Assembly (NCBI RefSeq): GCF_029688845.1
Contig: NZ_JARUKW010000025.1
Location: forward strand, 1-45,487
Source: Natronococcus sp. A-GB1
GTDB lineage: Archaea; Halobacteriota; Halobacteria; Halobacteriales; Natrialbaceae
Direction of reading: 5' to 3'
Length of the DNA: 45,487 nucleotides
In this document: piece after piece, positions 16,262 through 25,455 of the stretch
Layout of the letters: every line of letters starts with the position of its first letter
How positions within the stretch are numbered: the stretch's first letter is position 1
Made by a program: the position numbers and the translations under genes
The notes under the pieces: model-generated
The model's input: the letters and a program-made list of their open reading frames with translations, nothing else
Database searches by the model: none
What the model was told of the DNA's origin: nothing

Positions 16262-16536
16262 TCAATGTGTTTCCTCTGCAAAGGATCATATTAAAGCTTG
16301 TGAGATAGTTGTGGATGATAGAAATCGGCTCTATACAACAAGAAACCATGAGCGGTGTGGCTCTGCTACGTACTCGAGGAACATGTCGCGCTCCCCCTCG
16401 AATATGGTGTCACCGAATCTACCGGTCATGGGCTCGATGCTACCGTGCCCACTGCCCTATTCCTTCGTCTGACCGAGTTAGAACGCACACAGTTGCCTCC
16501 GGGACGTCGTCTCAGCTCTCCGTCTCAACCGCAAAA
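16262..16536. other. Intergenic region with a possible gene scrap on the plus strand
   Basis: It contains the promoter of the phosphoglycosyl transferase gene. On the plus strand 16355-16535 reads as a coding-like stretch (YVLEEHVALPLEYGVTES...) with GC-rich third positions but no recognised family. It could be a decayed gene or chance. Confidence 0.3.
16284..16296 (-). promoter_or_regulatory. TATA box of the phosphoglycosyl transferase operon
   Basis: On the minus strand CTTTAATATGATC lies about 28 bases before the ATG at 16261. Confidence 0.45.
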
Positions 16537-17784
16537 TCATCCATCGGTTCCGGACAGCCCCTCTGTCAGTAAATAGCCGACGATCAGTGCATTGAGGACC
16601 GACGGCGCTTCGTAGCCGACAATCATATGCGATTCCATAAGTTGGATTACAAGGAAGCCGACGGCCAGTGCAACAAGCCCGGGGTCGAGCTCCGGACGAC
16701 GGAGATACTCAATAAGGCTTCCGACAACGACACCGACATAGGCCGTAAGTCCGACGAGTCCACTGATCAGCCCCATTCGAAGGTAAGAGTTGTGAACACT
16801 ATCGCCAGCAAAACGCTCACTTTCGTAATACGGTGCGATCATCTCTGCTGAGTCACCCAGCCCGTGACCTATAACTGGACGCTCAGCGATTGCCTGCGTA
16901 GCAGCGTCCCAAAGCAACGGGCGGGCACTAAAAACGTACTCTGCTCCCCCGCTGTAGAGCCAAATCACGACCGAGAGGAGACTCGCTAGTGCAACTGTCG
17001 CACTTCCGATAGCTCCGACAAGTAACCGTCGACCGCCGATTCGGTATGCGCACAGTAGTCCGGCAGCGAGAAGGGTTGCTGCCCAGGTCACCCGACTCTG
17101 TGTCCAGAACAGACCAATCCCATTGATGCCAGCCAGAACAGCGAAAAACGAGCCTCTAGAGGATTGAAAACGAACCACGGATGCAATAAAGCCGACAAAG
17201 AGGATTCGAGCGAGGATATTCGGGTTTTCAGTTATTGAGAGAAGATGAGAAAGTTCCCAGCCGTTGTACGAGACTGTAGCTGTCGTCCCATAATGAACAG
17301 TTGGAGCGAGGCTTGGAAGGGCAAACGCAGAGAGCCACAGTGGAATCGTCACAACCACGAGAAGTGCGGACACGGCTGCAGCCACCCCTAAAAACCACTT
17401 GAGCGGGATAATCCGAGGAAGAACGAACAGGTTCATCGAGACGATTACGATGGCGGCGATTCCAGAGATAATGTTGGTCGGACTTTGATAATTTCCGCTC
17501 AAAATATGCACGACATAGAGGGCACCGATTATCGCGATTGCCACAGTGGCATACCGTGGTGGCGGGTCCTGGCGAAGCCAATCAAACCAGCCGTGGAGTG
17601 AAAGAAGCCAAAGACTGGCTAGACCAAGTACACCGTACATCCCGATCACGAGGAGTGACCCGAACCGGCCGGGAACTATCTGAGACTGAGTAAGTATCGA
17701 TGCCAGAATCGCTCCAAACAGTAGCCAACCCACCCATTCGGGAGGAGTCTCGATTTGATTGTGGCGGGAAGAAGACACAGCCAC
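16537..17784 (-). CDS. O-antigen ligase/polymerase-like membrane protein (Wzy)
   Basis: The protein has 415 residues with about ten membrane helices and a long hydrophilic loop near residues 280-335 (SARPLLWDAATQAIAERP, GHGLGDSAEMIAPYYE, VHNSYLR). The G-H-G-x-G...H-N-x-x-L pattern is characteristic of the Wzy_C/O-antigen ligase family. It would polymerise or ligate flipped oligosaccharides outside the membrane. The start is a GTG at 17784, with a CTTGATAATC box about 27 bases upstream. It is the partner of the first flippase, although on the opposite strand. Confidence 0.88.
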   Translation of the reverse strand: MAVSSSRHNQIETPPEWVGWLLFGAILASILTQSQIVPGRFGSLLVIGMYGVLGLASLWLLSLHGWFDWLRQDPPPRYATVAIAIIGALYVVHILSGNYQSPTNIISGIAAIVIVSMNLFVLPRIIPLKWFLGVAAAVSALLVVVTIPLWLSAFALPSLAPTVHYGTTATVSYNGWELSHLLSITENPNILARILFVGFIASVVRFQSSRGSFFAVLAGINGIGLFWTQSRVTWAATLLAAGLLCAYRIGGRRLLVGAIGSATVALASLLSVVIWLYSGGAEYVFSARPLLWDAATQAIAERPVIGHGLGDSAEMIAPYYESERFAGDSVHNSYLRMGLISGLVGLTAYVGVVVGSLIEYLRRPELDPGLVALAVGFLVIQLMESHMIVGYEAPSVLNALIVGYLLTEGLSGTDG

Positions 17785-18484
17785 CAGTCAGCCACCAGTG
17801 ATTATCAAGGATTCGGTTTTCACAACTGATCGCAGAAATGTTAGATGAAGCACTGATTAATGTGTTATTAGTGCTGGATCATGAGTCGATTTCTGTGCGT
17901 TCTAGCCGAACCAAATTAATTTTAGGTATTGTACCACCGTCTGGTTCAGCACCTCGTCGGCAGGTGTTTGCCTATTGAGCAGCTGATGCGGTCTTTGAGG
18001 TCGTATCAGTGATCGTGTCTGCTGTTAGCCAGACAAAAGTATCCGGTTCCAGGCCACGTCATGAGAGCGTTCAACGCCTAATTCAGCGAGAGTCGGTGGC
18101 GTCTCGCGAAGCGAACGACCGATCTGATGGATCGGACGGCGACCGTCCCGATGGGTGTCGCCGCCCGCTCGTTCCCCCGGGATTCTTCTACATTCGACCG
18201 TCGCTCTCGCTGAGTAGGTCTGTGAGCAATCTGGCCACTTACTCAACGACCTGTTCACTTCTCAAACTGGCTCATCTATACGGTGTCACTCGATCAAATA
18301 TCTGTTCCGCAGAGTACTCTCCCTGCATAGGATCCACACAGACCAGGTACTGATTCTTCACTAACCAATGACCGAAATAAATAAACAACATCTCTCTCAT
18401 TAGTATTGGTATGTCGATTGGACAGACTATCTGCGACTTACATCTTGCCACGAAAAGTCAACCAAATAATCGGGGAGAGAGCTG
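17785..18484. other. Intergenic region upstream of glmS, with IS remains
   Basis: About 700 bases without an intact gene. It holds a transposase tail (17902-18009), a 10-base inverted repeat TCAGCGAGAG (18083-18092) / CTCTCGCTGA (18204-18213) of unknown meaning, and an AT-rich segment (18366-18405). ACCAAATAAT at 18461-18470 is a possible glmS promoter element. Confidence 0.45.
17902..18009 (-). pseudogene. C-terminal scrap of a DDE integrase-type transposase
   Basis: The minus strand reads RPQRPHQLLNRQTPADEVLN and ends FG-stop at 17902. The R-P-H-Q-x-L-x-x-x-T-P-A-(D/E) pattern is typical of the C-terminal part of integrase-core transposases (IS481/IS3-like, rve_3). An in-frame stop lies just upstream, so only about 35 residues remain. 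GTGCTGGATCATG near 17871 may be what is left of the IS end. Confidence 0.65.
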
Positions 18485-20272
18485 ATGTGTGGGATTATCG
18501 GTTACACGGGTGCTGGAAACACGCTTGATATTCTATTAACGGGACTCGACGGGTTGGAGTACCGGGGGTACGACTCGGCGGGCGTCGCCCTCGCGGCGGA
18601 CCCGATAGCCGTCACCAAACGCGAGGGCGACGTCGCGACGCTTGAGTCGGCCCTCCCCGCGGCGGGCCTCGACGGGGTGGCCGGCCTCGGCCACACCCGC
18701 TGGAGCACCCACGGACCGCCCGCCGACGAGAACGCCCATCCCCACACCGACTGCGAGGGCCGCGTCGCGGTCGTCCACAACGGGATCATCGAAAACTACC
18801 AGACGCTTCGGGACGAGCTCGCCGCGCGCGGCCACGAGTTCACCAGCGAGACCGACACCGAGGTTATTCCCCACCTGATCGAGGAGCGTCTCGCGGCGGG
18901 CGCGGACCGCAAGACGGCGTTTCGCCAGGTCGTCGACCGCCTCGAGGGGAGTTACGCCGTCGCGGCGGTGTTCGAGGATACCGACACCATCTACGCGGCA
19001 CGCCACGAGTCGCCGCTGGTCGTCGGCCTCGGCGACGAGGGGAACTACCTCGCGAGTGACGTCCCCGCGTTCATCGAGTACACCGACCGCGTGATCTACC
19101 TCGCGGACGGCGAGTTCGCGACGCTGACGCCCGACAGCGTCACCGTCACCGACGCGTCGGGGAGCGTCGTAGAGCCGACGGTCGACGAGGTCGCCTGGGA
19201 GCCCGAGGACGCCGGCAAGGGCAGCTACGATCACTACATGAAAAAGGAGATTCACGAACAGCCCCGTGCGATCCGGAACTGCCTGCGGGGCCGGGTCGAC
19301 GCCGCCGCGGGTCGCCTCACCCTCGAGGAGCTGGCCGATCTCGAGGCGCCCAGCCGGGTCCAGCTCGTCGCCTGCGGGACCTCATATCACGCCGCCCGCT
19401 ACGGGGCACGGCTGTTGCGCGAACACGACGTCCCGGCCCAGGCGTTTCTCGCCAGCGAGTACCGTGCAGAGACCGTCCCGGTTGGCGGCGAGACGCTCGT
19501 CATCGGTGTCACCCAGAGCGGCGAGACCGCCGACACGATGCGGGCGCTCCGGGAGGCGAACAGCGCCGGCGCGGTGACGCTGGCACTGACCAATACCGTC
19601 GGGAGCTCGGCTGCCCGCGAGTGCGATCACGTCTGTTACATCCGAGCCGGCCCCGAGATCGGTGTCGCGGCGACGAAGACGTTCGCGAGTCAGCAGGTCG
19701 CGTTGGCCCTAGTTACCGGCACGCTGGTCGATACCCCCGACCCGGCGTTGCTTGATGCCCTGGCCGGGCTGCCCGCCCAGATCCAGACCGTCCTCGACGA
19801 GTCCCAGGCGCGGGCGATCGCCGACGCGTACGTCGACGCCGACGCCTACTTCTTCATCGGCCGGGAGTACACCGCTCCGGTCGCCCTCGAGGGCGCCCTG
19901 AAGATGAAGGAGATTTCGTACAAACACGCCGAGGGGTTCGCTGCCGGCGAGCTCAAACACGGCCCGTTGGCGCTGGTCACCGAACGAACGCCGGTGTTCG
20001 CACTGTTGACCGCGGGCTCGCGTCTGGAGAAGACCCTGGGCAACGTCAGGGAGGTCCAGGCCCGGGGTGCCCCCGTCATCGCGGTCACCGACGTCCCCGA
20101 TCGGGTTCGTCACTCGGCCGACCACGTCCTCGAGGTACCCTCCACGCATCCCCATCTGACGCCGATTCTGGCCAACATCCAGCTGCAGCTGGCGTCGTAT
20201 TGGATCGCGAACCGCCTGGAGCGCTCGATCGACAAACCACGAAACCTCGCAAAGAGCGTCACGGTCGAGTAA
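18485..20272 (+). CDS. glmS: Glutamine--fructose-6-phosphate aminotransferase (isomerizing)
   Basis: The protein has 595 residues, full length for GlmS. The N-terminal glutamine amidotransferase domain starts MCGIIGYTG with the nucleophile Cys2, and has HTRWSTHG and HNGIIENY. Two SIS domains follow: VACGTSYHAARYG and TQSGETADT in the first, YFFIGREYTAPVALEGALK in the second. The C-terminus ends NLAKSVTVE, as in the family. It makes glucosamine-6-phosphate from fructose-6-phosphate and glutamine, the entry to UDP-GlcNAc. Its place between the two glycan modules suggests a dedicated amino-sugar supply. GC content is clearly higher than in the adjacent gene at 16537-17784. Confidence 0.97.
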   Translation: MCGIIGYTGAGNTLDILLTGLDGLEYRGYDSAGVALAADPIAVTKREGDVATLESALPAAGLDGVAGLGHTRWSTHGPPADENAHPHTDCEGRVAVVHNGIIENYQTLRDELAARGHEFTSETDTEVIPHLIEERLAAGADRKTAFRQVVDRLEGSYAVAAVFEDTDTIYAARHESPLVVGLGDEGNYLASDVPAFIEYTDRVIYLADGEFATLTPDSVTVTDASGSVVEPTVDEVAWEPEDAGKGSYDHYMKKEIHEQPRAIRNCLRGRVDAAAGRLTLEELADLEAPSRVQLVACGTSYHAARYGARLLREHDVPAQAFLASEYRAETVPVGGETLVIGVTQSGETADTMRALREANSAGAVTLALTNTVGSSAARECDHVCYIRAGPEIGVAATKTFASQQVALALVTGTLVDTPDPALLDALAGLPAQIQTVLDESQARAIADAYVDADAYFFIGREYTAPVALEGALKMKEISYKHAEGFAAGELKHGPLALVTERTPVFALLTAGSRLEKTLGNVREVQARGAPVIAVTDVPDRVRHSADHVLEVPSTHPHLTPILANIQLQLASYWIANRLERSIDKPRNLAKSVTVE

Positions 20273-20289
20273 CCGGCCGGTACCGAGCA

Positions 20290-20643
20290 GTGAGGATCAT
20301 CTGTGTGAATCGTCGTTACGAGGCAGTGAAACGGATCGTTCTCGAGGTGTGTGCCGACACGCCGATGATTCAGGAGACGCCCCAACCACGGGTGTTGTTT
20401 ACCGAGTTCGGCGACTCCGCGCTCGTTTTTGAGGTTCAGGCTTACGTGGCCCATCCGCTAACTGAGAACCGAGCAATCGATCAACTCAACCGCCGACTCT
20501 CTGACCGATTCGCCGCAGCGGGGGGTCACGATCCCGTTCCCCCAGCGTGAACTGTCCCTTCTCGAGCCCGTCGAAGACACCGGTCGGTCTCCGGGGAGCC
20601 GTGACTCGGAACCGACCGAACCGCCGTCCGATCTCGACCCTGA
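20290..20643 (+). pseudogene. C-terminal fragment of an MscS-like channel, frameshifted
   Basis: The plus-strand frame reads YEAVKRIVLEVCADTPMIQE, then PRVLFTEFGDSALVFEVQAY, the usual alpha/beta C-terminal domain of MscS channels. An extra G near 20519-20525 breaks the frame, which otherwise stops at 20548-20550. In the next frame the family's end VTIPFPQRELSLLEP continues into an acidic tail to a stop near 20650. No pore or membrane part remains upstream, where glmS ends 17 bases before. It is a truncated, frameshifted remnant and not closely similar to the MscS at 4851-6020. Confidence 0.75.
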
Positions 20644-20686
20644 CAGATGAGACGGAGTACTGTCCCTATGTGGTGATCCAACTGTG

Positions 20687-20839
20687 CTACTCGAACCACT
20701 CGGTGTACTCATCACAGGATTCACACGTTGCCTGAGTCACCCACTCGTTGCCCCGCTCATGTTCGCTCGGAGAGACTCGCACCAAATTCATCTCAGTCGA
20801 GTTACACTCAGGACACTGCGGCGGTATCGATTTGCTCAT
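20687..20839 (-). CDS. 50-residue zinc-ribbon protein, copy 1
   Basis: A minus-strand ORF of 50 residues starts MSKSIPPQCPECNSTEM and ends CDEYTEWFE. Two pairs of cysteines (CPEC at about 9-12, CESC at about 40-43) can hold one zinc, as in the small zinc-finger proteins of haloarchaea. A strong TATA-like stretch (20857-20870) lies about 26 bases before the ATG, which supports a leaderless gene. A paralogue at 21512-21664 keeps the CP-x-CN start, the H-(E/D)-RG motif and the EYTEWF ending. Function unknown; RNA, DNA or protein binding is possible. Confidence 0.72.
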   Translation of the reverse strand: MSKSIPPQCPECNSTEMNLVRVSPSEHERGNEWVTQATCESCDEYTEWFE

Positions 20840-21511
20840 GCGAGTTGCATTTTCTGTATTAATATAAATAACTGGTCATAGCAAACATACCACGATTACC
20901 GTTACAACGATCACGATGCTGCTTGGAACCATTGTATACCGTAGAGGTCGAAAAGCGAGTCGACTCTTCGGCTATCGTCGCCGACAGGAGTGACCGGGGC
21001 AAGTGAGTTGTACGGACGAACGGAATCGACTACCCTCGTTGCGACTTCTACTTCCGGCAGAGATGTGCTACGTGACAAAGGCGTGTCCACCCAAGCAGCT
21101 GACCGGATGAGCTGGGTGTACGCACCCGCGTGCGGTTTCGGGCTGTCGTCACCGCCTCCCACAAACGGGACGACCGTCCGTAGGAGTCGACTGCCGGCGC
21201 CCATTCGGCCGAGACCGAAGGCGTCTGCTGGAAACTAGGTAGTGAACGGCGATACTCTCCGGGAGCGTATTTTGCAGAGCCGGTCTCGCTGTGTTTCGGT
21301 GGTGGGATTGGGGAACAAAGCCGACTGATTCGAACGGTCGCAGGACCCCACCCCTCGTTGCTGTCGCGGCCCGCGAGCGGAGCACGGGTCCGGCTGTTCA
21401 GCCGGGCACCGACCGACCGTGGTCGGAGCCACAGCCGAGAGCGAGGAGAGCCGGCTCGCCGAGCTGATCACCAGTCGTTTCCGTTGGCTGCACTCCGAAG
21501 TGGGGGCTTGG
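20840..21511. other. Spacer between the two zinc-ribbon genes
   Basis: It contains the promoter of copy 1 and no confident gene. A short basic frame around 20915-20990 (MLLGTIVYRRGRK...) and a coding-like run near 21419-21512 (ESRLAELITSRFRWLHSEVG) may be decayed genes, but neither has a clear start or family. Confidence 0.35.
20857..20870 (-). promoter_or_regulatory. TATA box of zinc-ribbon copy 1
   Basis: The all-AT run TATTTATATTAATA on the minus strand is centred about 26 bases before the ATG at 20839. Confidence 0.6.
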
Positions 21512-21664
21512 TCATCCGAACCATTCGGTGTACTCATTGCACCCCTGGCAGCTGACATGAGTTGCCCAGTCGGGACCCCGGTCGTGCTCTCCTGGAGCAA
21601 CTTTTGTCACCTGGACGTCCAAAGAGTTACACTGAGGACACTGGGTGGGAATCGGCTGGCCCAT
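21512..21664 (-). CDS. 50-residue zinc-ribbon protein, copy 2
   Basis: A minus-strand ORF of 50 residues starts MGQPIPTQCPQCNSLDV and ends CNEYTEWFG. Cysteine pairs CPQC and CQGC are in the same places as in copy 1, and the lengths are identical. A box CAGGTATATGAG (21688-21699) lies about 27 bases upstream. Identity to copy 1 is moderate and concentrated around the cysteines, RG and EYTEWF, so these are paralogues, not a recent duplication. The conserved acidic-aromatic C-terminus may be a binding site. Confidence 0.72.
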   Translation of the reverse strand: MGQPIPTQCPQCNSLDVQVTKVAPGEHDRGPDWATHVSCQGCNEYTEWFG

Positions 21665-21858
21665 TCTCTCTTCCTGTTCGTGCCCACTCATATACCTGTA
21701 TCGGTCGGGCGGCTACACGGAAGGCTATCACGGCTCCGATCCGGTAGTATCGGGTCTGGCGGACCGTCTCAGCCGTCTTTCCGCACGTCGTGACCATCAG
21801 ATTTCATGGCTACCGAAAGAGTCAGGCCCATTGGCACGATAGCCGTCAGTACTCCGTA

Positions 21859-22707
21859 ATGCCGAGTCTTGCCTCAGTCGCTCGCTATGCCGATGCCGGT
21901 GGGTTATCATTAGTTGCAGCACGGATGGTCGAGAAGGCGGTCTTCGAGGGGCCGCTCTCGCTCACACCGCTCGAACGAGCGTACTGGGCGGCCGCGCCGC
22001 GCTACTATCGGGCGCTCAGCACCGAGGCGGAGCGGTACCCACGCGACGTCGAGCCCTTCGCACTCGCGTGGGTCGATCCCACTCACATCAGTCGCTTCAC
22101 CAAGCGACCGTACCCGTTCTGGCTCGGTATCAAACACCGGTTCGGAACCGTTCGAGACGGAACGTGGGACCGCCGGGACGAGCCCCCGATCGAGCCGACG
22201 TACGACGGCACACCGCCGGAGCTCTACCTTGCGGATCGGTTCGAGGACACGGTGTTGCACCGCTCCCTTCGCGACCGGTTCTGTCATGGGATCCCATGGG
22301 ACGAGACAGAGTTCGTCACCACAGCCACCCGTATCGTTTCGAACGGCGGCACAGTCTGGAACGGGTGTCAGAACGAAGCCGATATCGAGGCCACCTGTGC
22401 CGGTCTCGACCAGCTGTATGAGTCGATGCGAACGCAGGGTTGTCTGTCATACCGTCAGCTCCTCCGACGCCGCGACGCCCTTTCCGTGGATTTCCTCAAG
22501 TGTCTCGAAAACGAGATCGTCGTCGACATCGGACGGGACGGGAGCCTCCTCTTCGTCGACGGCCGACACCGGCTCTCGATTGCGAAACTGCTCGGGCTCG
22601 ATCGGGTGCCGATCGCCGTTCTCGTGCGCCACGAGGAGTGGATGCAGTCCCAGGATCCCGGTGTTGCCCGGCAGATCACCGGGCATCCTGACCTCACCGA
22701 CCGATAA
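21859..22707 (+). CDS. Haloarchaeal protein with ParB-like DGRHR motif
   Basis: The protein has 282 residues from MPSLASVARYADAGG. An in-frame GTG at 21790 would add 23 residues of different composition. The first half is helical and rich in Arg and Tyr. The C-terminal third has VVDIGRDGSLLFVDGRHRLS and AKLLGLDRVPIAVLVRHEEW. The D-G-x-H-R-L-x-x-A-x-x-L-G-x-x-x-(V/I)-P arrangement is that of ParB/sulfiredoxin-like domains, some of which bind or hydrolyse nucleotides. I have the impression that similar proteins recur beside haloarchaeal glycan genes, with unknown role. Its 3' end overlaps the convergent flippase gene by 14 bases. Confidence 0.7.
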   Translation: MPSLASVARYADAGGLSLVAARMVEKAVFEGPLSLTPLERAYWAAAPRYYRALSTEAERYPRDVEPFALAWVDPTHISRFTKRPYPFWLGIKHRFGTVRDGTWDRRDEPPIEPTYDGTPPELYLADRFEDTVLHRSLRDRFCHGIPWDETEFVTTATRIVSNGGTVWNGCQNEADIEATCAGLDQLYESMRTQGCLSYRQLLRRRDALSVDFLKCLENEIVVDIGRDGSLLFVDGRHRLSIAKLLGLDRVPIAVLVRHEEWMQSQDPGVARQITGHPDLTDR

Positions 22708-24157
22708 CCGTCCGAACGTGCTGTCTCTCGACGAACCCCAGCACGTAGCTGAGTGCGAGCCAGATCGCCACCCCGAGACCGACCACGCCGAGCAGTGAGA
22801 GCAGGCCGGCGATCGAACCACTGAGGATGGCGACGACCAGAGCCATAGCGGCCGTGATCGCGACGATCTGCCCGAGATCCCGCCCGATCCGCCGCCAGCT
22901 GAGCGTGAGTTCGAGATGCATGATATAGACGTTGAGCAGTGCGTACACGCCGTAGGCGATCACCGTCGAGATCGCCGCCCCGATGATCCCGATCGTCGGA
23001 ATCAACAGGAGGTTCAGGACGAAGTTACCGATCGCGACACCACCCTTTGCGTAGGCTCGCAGCGTTGCCTGGCCGAGATAGTCCAACCCGCTACTCGTCA
23101 CGTAGGTCACCGTCTGTGCCACCAGAAACAGCGAGAGCACCTGGAGAACGGGTACCGCACCGGTGTACTCGGTTCCGAACACCAGCTCGATCGTCGGTCC
23201 GGCGACGAGAATCAGCCCCGCCGTCGCCGGAACGTACACCAGGAGCATCCCGGTGAGGGCGTCCTCGTAGAGGCGAGCAGCCCGGCTGACGTTGCCCTGC
23301 TCGTACTGCTCTTTGTACCGCGGCGAGATCGCAAACCCCAGCGAACTCGCCGGGAACTTCGCGAACTTGACGAGCTGTTTGCTGATCGTGTAGTAACTCA
23401 CGAAGACGGGCGTGAGAAAGAACCCGACCAGGATGATGTCGACCCGTTTGATGAGGATGTCGCCGCTGGCCGTCAGCGAGAGCGGCATCGCGTACTCGAA
23501 GAGTCGGCGCCGAAGTCCGTCCTCGATTCGTGTGCGCTCGTACGCACGGTACTGGCGATACGTGAACGCAGCACCGAGGAGTCCGGCAACGAGCCCACCG
23601 AGTACGTAGCCGAAAAACGCGCCGATCGGACCGTATCCCAGTGTCGCCAACGCGATCGCGACGATCGACTTCAGCACGGCGTCGGTGACCATCACCATCG
23701 CACTCAGTCTGATCTGTTTGAACCCCTGCAGGACGCGACGTGTGTATTTCACCGTCGTACTGCCGACGAGAAAGACGGTCCCGAGGAGGAGAAACGGTTC
23801 GAGACCGGGCTCGCCCAGAAACGTCGTGAGCTCGGCGGCAAAGAACAGGAGTACGCCGGAGATGATCGCTAGCGGCACGGCCGTATACAGGATCGAGCTC
23901 TCGATAATATGGGGAACCTGACCGGCGTTTCGTTCGTCGTACTCCGTCAGGTACCGTGCCGCGGATCGCCCGAAGCCGAGGCTACTAAGCAGGGTCCCAA
24001 CGGCCAGAATCGAGAGCGCGAAGTACAACAGGCCGTAGCTCTCGGGGTCGAGCAGCCGTGCCAGGACGATGATGAGGATCCCGCCCGAGACGATATCGGC
24101 CGCCTTTGCGACCGCTTCCATCCGAAAGCCGGCAGCGATCTTCTCTTCGAGCGTCAT
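22694..24157 (-). CDS. Wzx-type polysaccharide flippase, second copy
   Basis: The protein has 487 residues with about 14 membrane helices. The start MTLEEKIAAGFRMEAVAKAA, followed by IVSGGILIIVLARLLDPESYG, is typical of RfbX/Wzx flippases. Positively charged and Arg/Tyr-rich loops (YRQYRAYERTRIEDGLRRR) lie between helices. It should move lipid-linked oligosaccharide across the membrane for the second module. Its ATG lies 40 bases after the ligase/polymerase stop, in the same transcription direction. It differs clearly from the flippase at 8238, so the two probably handle different glycans. Confidence 0.9.
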   Translation of the reverse strand: MTLEEKIAAGFRMEAVAKAADIVSGGILIIVLARLLDPESYGLLYFALSILAVGTLLSSLGFGRSAARYLTEYDERNAGQVPHIIESSILYTAVPLAIISGVLLFFAAELTTFLGEPGLEPFLLLGTVFLVGSTTVKYTRRVLQGFKQIRLSAMVMVTDAVLKSIVAIALATLGYGPIGAFFGYVLGGLVAGLLGAAFTYRQYRAYERTRIEDGLRRRLFEYAMPLSLTASGDILIKRVDIILVGFFLTPVFVSYYTISKQLVKFAKFPASSLGFAISPRYKEQYEQGNVSRAARLYEDALTGMLLVYVPATAGLILVAGPTIELVFGTEYTGAVPVLQVLSLFLVAQTVTYVTSSGLDYLGQATLRAYAKGGVAIGNFVLNLLLIPTIGIIGAAISTVIAYGVYALLNVYIMHLELTLSWRRIGRDLGQIVAITAAMALVVAILSGSIAGLLSLLGVVGLGVAIWLALSYVLGFVERQHVRTVIGR

Positions 24158-24197
24158 TGTTTCAGCGTTGGTGCGGTGGGTGGGGTCTCGGTCATGG

Positions 24198-25433
24198 TCA
24201 CTGAGCCAGCCGGGTTCGAAGCCGGCCTGCGGTCTCGGTCACCCGAACCGGAGCCGACGAATCGACGACCAACAACAGTGCTGTGCTGGCAAAGAGCATC
24301 CGGTTCGTGGAGATGTCGCCGGTAATCATCGCGTTGGCGAGCAAGTAGAGGTAGAGCGATACCGTTGTGCCGACGAGCACCGGGTCGGTGTCTGCGTTGA
24401 GCGCCACCCACAGACACCATGCGGAGAACGCCAGGAAAAGCACCACCCCGACTAACCCAGCCTCGACGCCGACCTCGAGGACGATGTTGTGAGGGTAGTA
24501 GCGTTCGTCCTCGCCGGAGTAGAGAACGGGAAAGCTCCCGATCCCGTGGCCGATCAGCGGCTGGTCGAGCCAGTACCGGACGGCGCTGGTGAACAGATCG
24601 ACACGCGCCGCACCGCTGACCTCCTCGTCCCAACGGAACAACCGCAGCATCCGTTCGACCGTCGTCCCTGCGGTCACAACGAGGACGCCGAACCCGACGA
24701 TCGAGCTGGCGGCCGCGGCCACGAGCTGTGAGCGACTCACCGAGATATCGAGTTGAAGATACAGCCAGCCGGCAAACACGACGAGCGCTCCGACGAGGGC
24801 GACCAACGGGCCCCGCGCTCCCGTCTGAAACATCGCAACCACCATTACGAACACGCTGCCGGCGAGTACGGCCCGCACCACTCGGCGATCGGTCATGACG
24901 AGGAAGTACGCCGCGAGGATGATGCCCACGCCGATCGGGCGGGAGCTGAGGATGTAGTTGACGTCCAGATACGGCGAGTTGCCGTAGCCCAGAATAGCAA
25001 GGGTGTAGAGGGTGTCGATCGTGACGAGTCCACCGAAAACGAGGGCGACAAGATAGAACCGGGGGAGTCGGTCGCGGCGGCCACCGAAGTAGAGCGCACA
25101 GCCGACGAACAGCAGCGAGATCACCGTGACCAGCCGCAACGCCTTCCAGTCGGCGTACGCGGTGCTACTGCTCCAAAGGATCGTCAGCGCGTAGTAGGCC
25201 GCGAACGCCCCGAACAGTGCGATCGCAGCGACCGTCTGTCGACGGATCGGCCGTGTCGCGACATGCCAGACGGTATAAATGCCGATAACCACCAGCAACA
25301 GGTAGTTGGGGTCGATCGGAGAGACGGCCACTACCGGCTCGAAGTAGATCGACGTCGCGTAGATCGAGTAGTAGATCAGCAGCGCGAAGATGATTTCCAT
25401 CCCATAAGATCGCCAGCGCATAAAATCCGTCAT
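24198..25433 (-). CDS. O-antigen ligase/polymerase-like membrane protein, second copy
   Basis: The protein has 411 residues and about 11 membrane helices. The large loop carries DLFTSAVRYWLDQPLIGHGI, then SFPVLYSGEDERYYPHNIVL, matching the G-H-G-x-G...H-N pattern of the Wzy_C ligase/polymerase family. It would act on the outer face, joining or transferring glycan units. It starts at an ATG (25433) with a GTATTTTAAC box (25456-25465) about 27 bases upstream. It sits in one direction with the second flippase. Confidence 0.88.
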   Translation of the reverse strand: MTDFMRWRSYGMEIIFALLIYYSIYATSIYFEPVVAVSPIDPNYLLLVVIGIYTVWHVATRPIRRQTVAAIALFGAFAAYYALTILWSSSTAYADWKALRLVTVISLLFVGCALYFGGRRDRLPRFYLVALVFGGLVTIDTLYTLAILGYGNSPYLDVNYILSSRPIGVGIILAAYFLVMTDRRVVRAVLAGSVFVMVVAMFQTGARGPLVALVGALVVFAGWLYLQLDISVSRSQLVAAAASSIVGFGVLVVTAGTTVERMLRLFRWDEEVSGAARVDLFTSAVRYWLDQPLIGHGIGSFPVLYSGEDERYYPHNIVLEVGVEAGLVGVVLFLAFSAWCLWVALNADTDPVLVGTTVSLYLYLLANAMITGDISTNRMLFASTALLLVVDSSAPVRVTETAGRLRTRLAQ

Positions 25434-25455
25434 TACACATCAGATACGCCGAGGT

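Noticed and set aside
18083-18213. MITE-like unit bounded by a 10-base inverted repeat
   Set aside because: No target duplication or second copy is visible in the window; a 10-base repeat at this spacing can be chance.
22916-23872. 318-residue plus-strand frame opposite the second flippase
   Set aside because: Charged, featureless shadow; the minus strand has the expected membrane helices.
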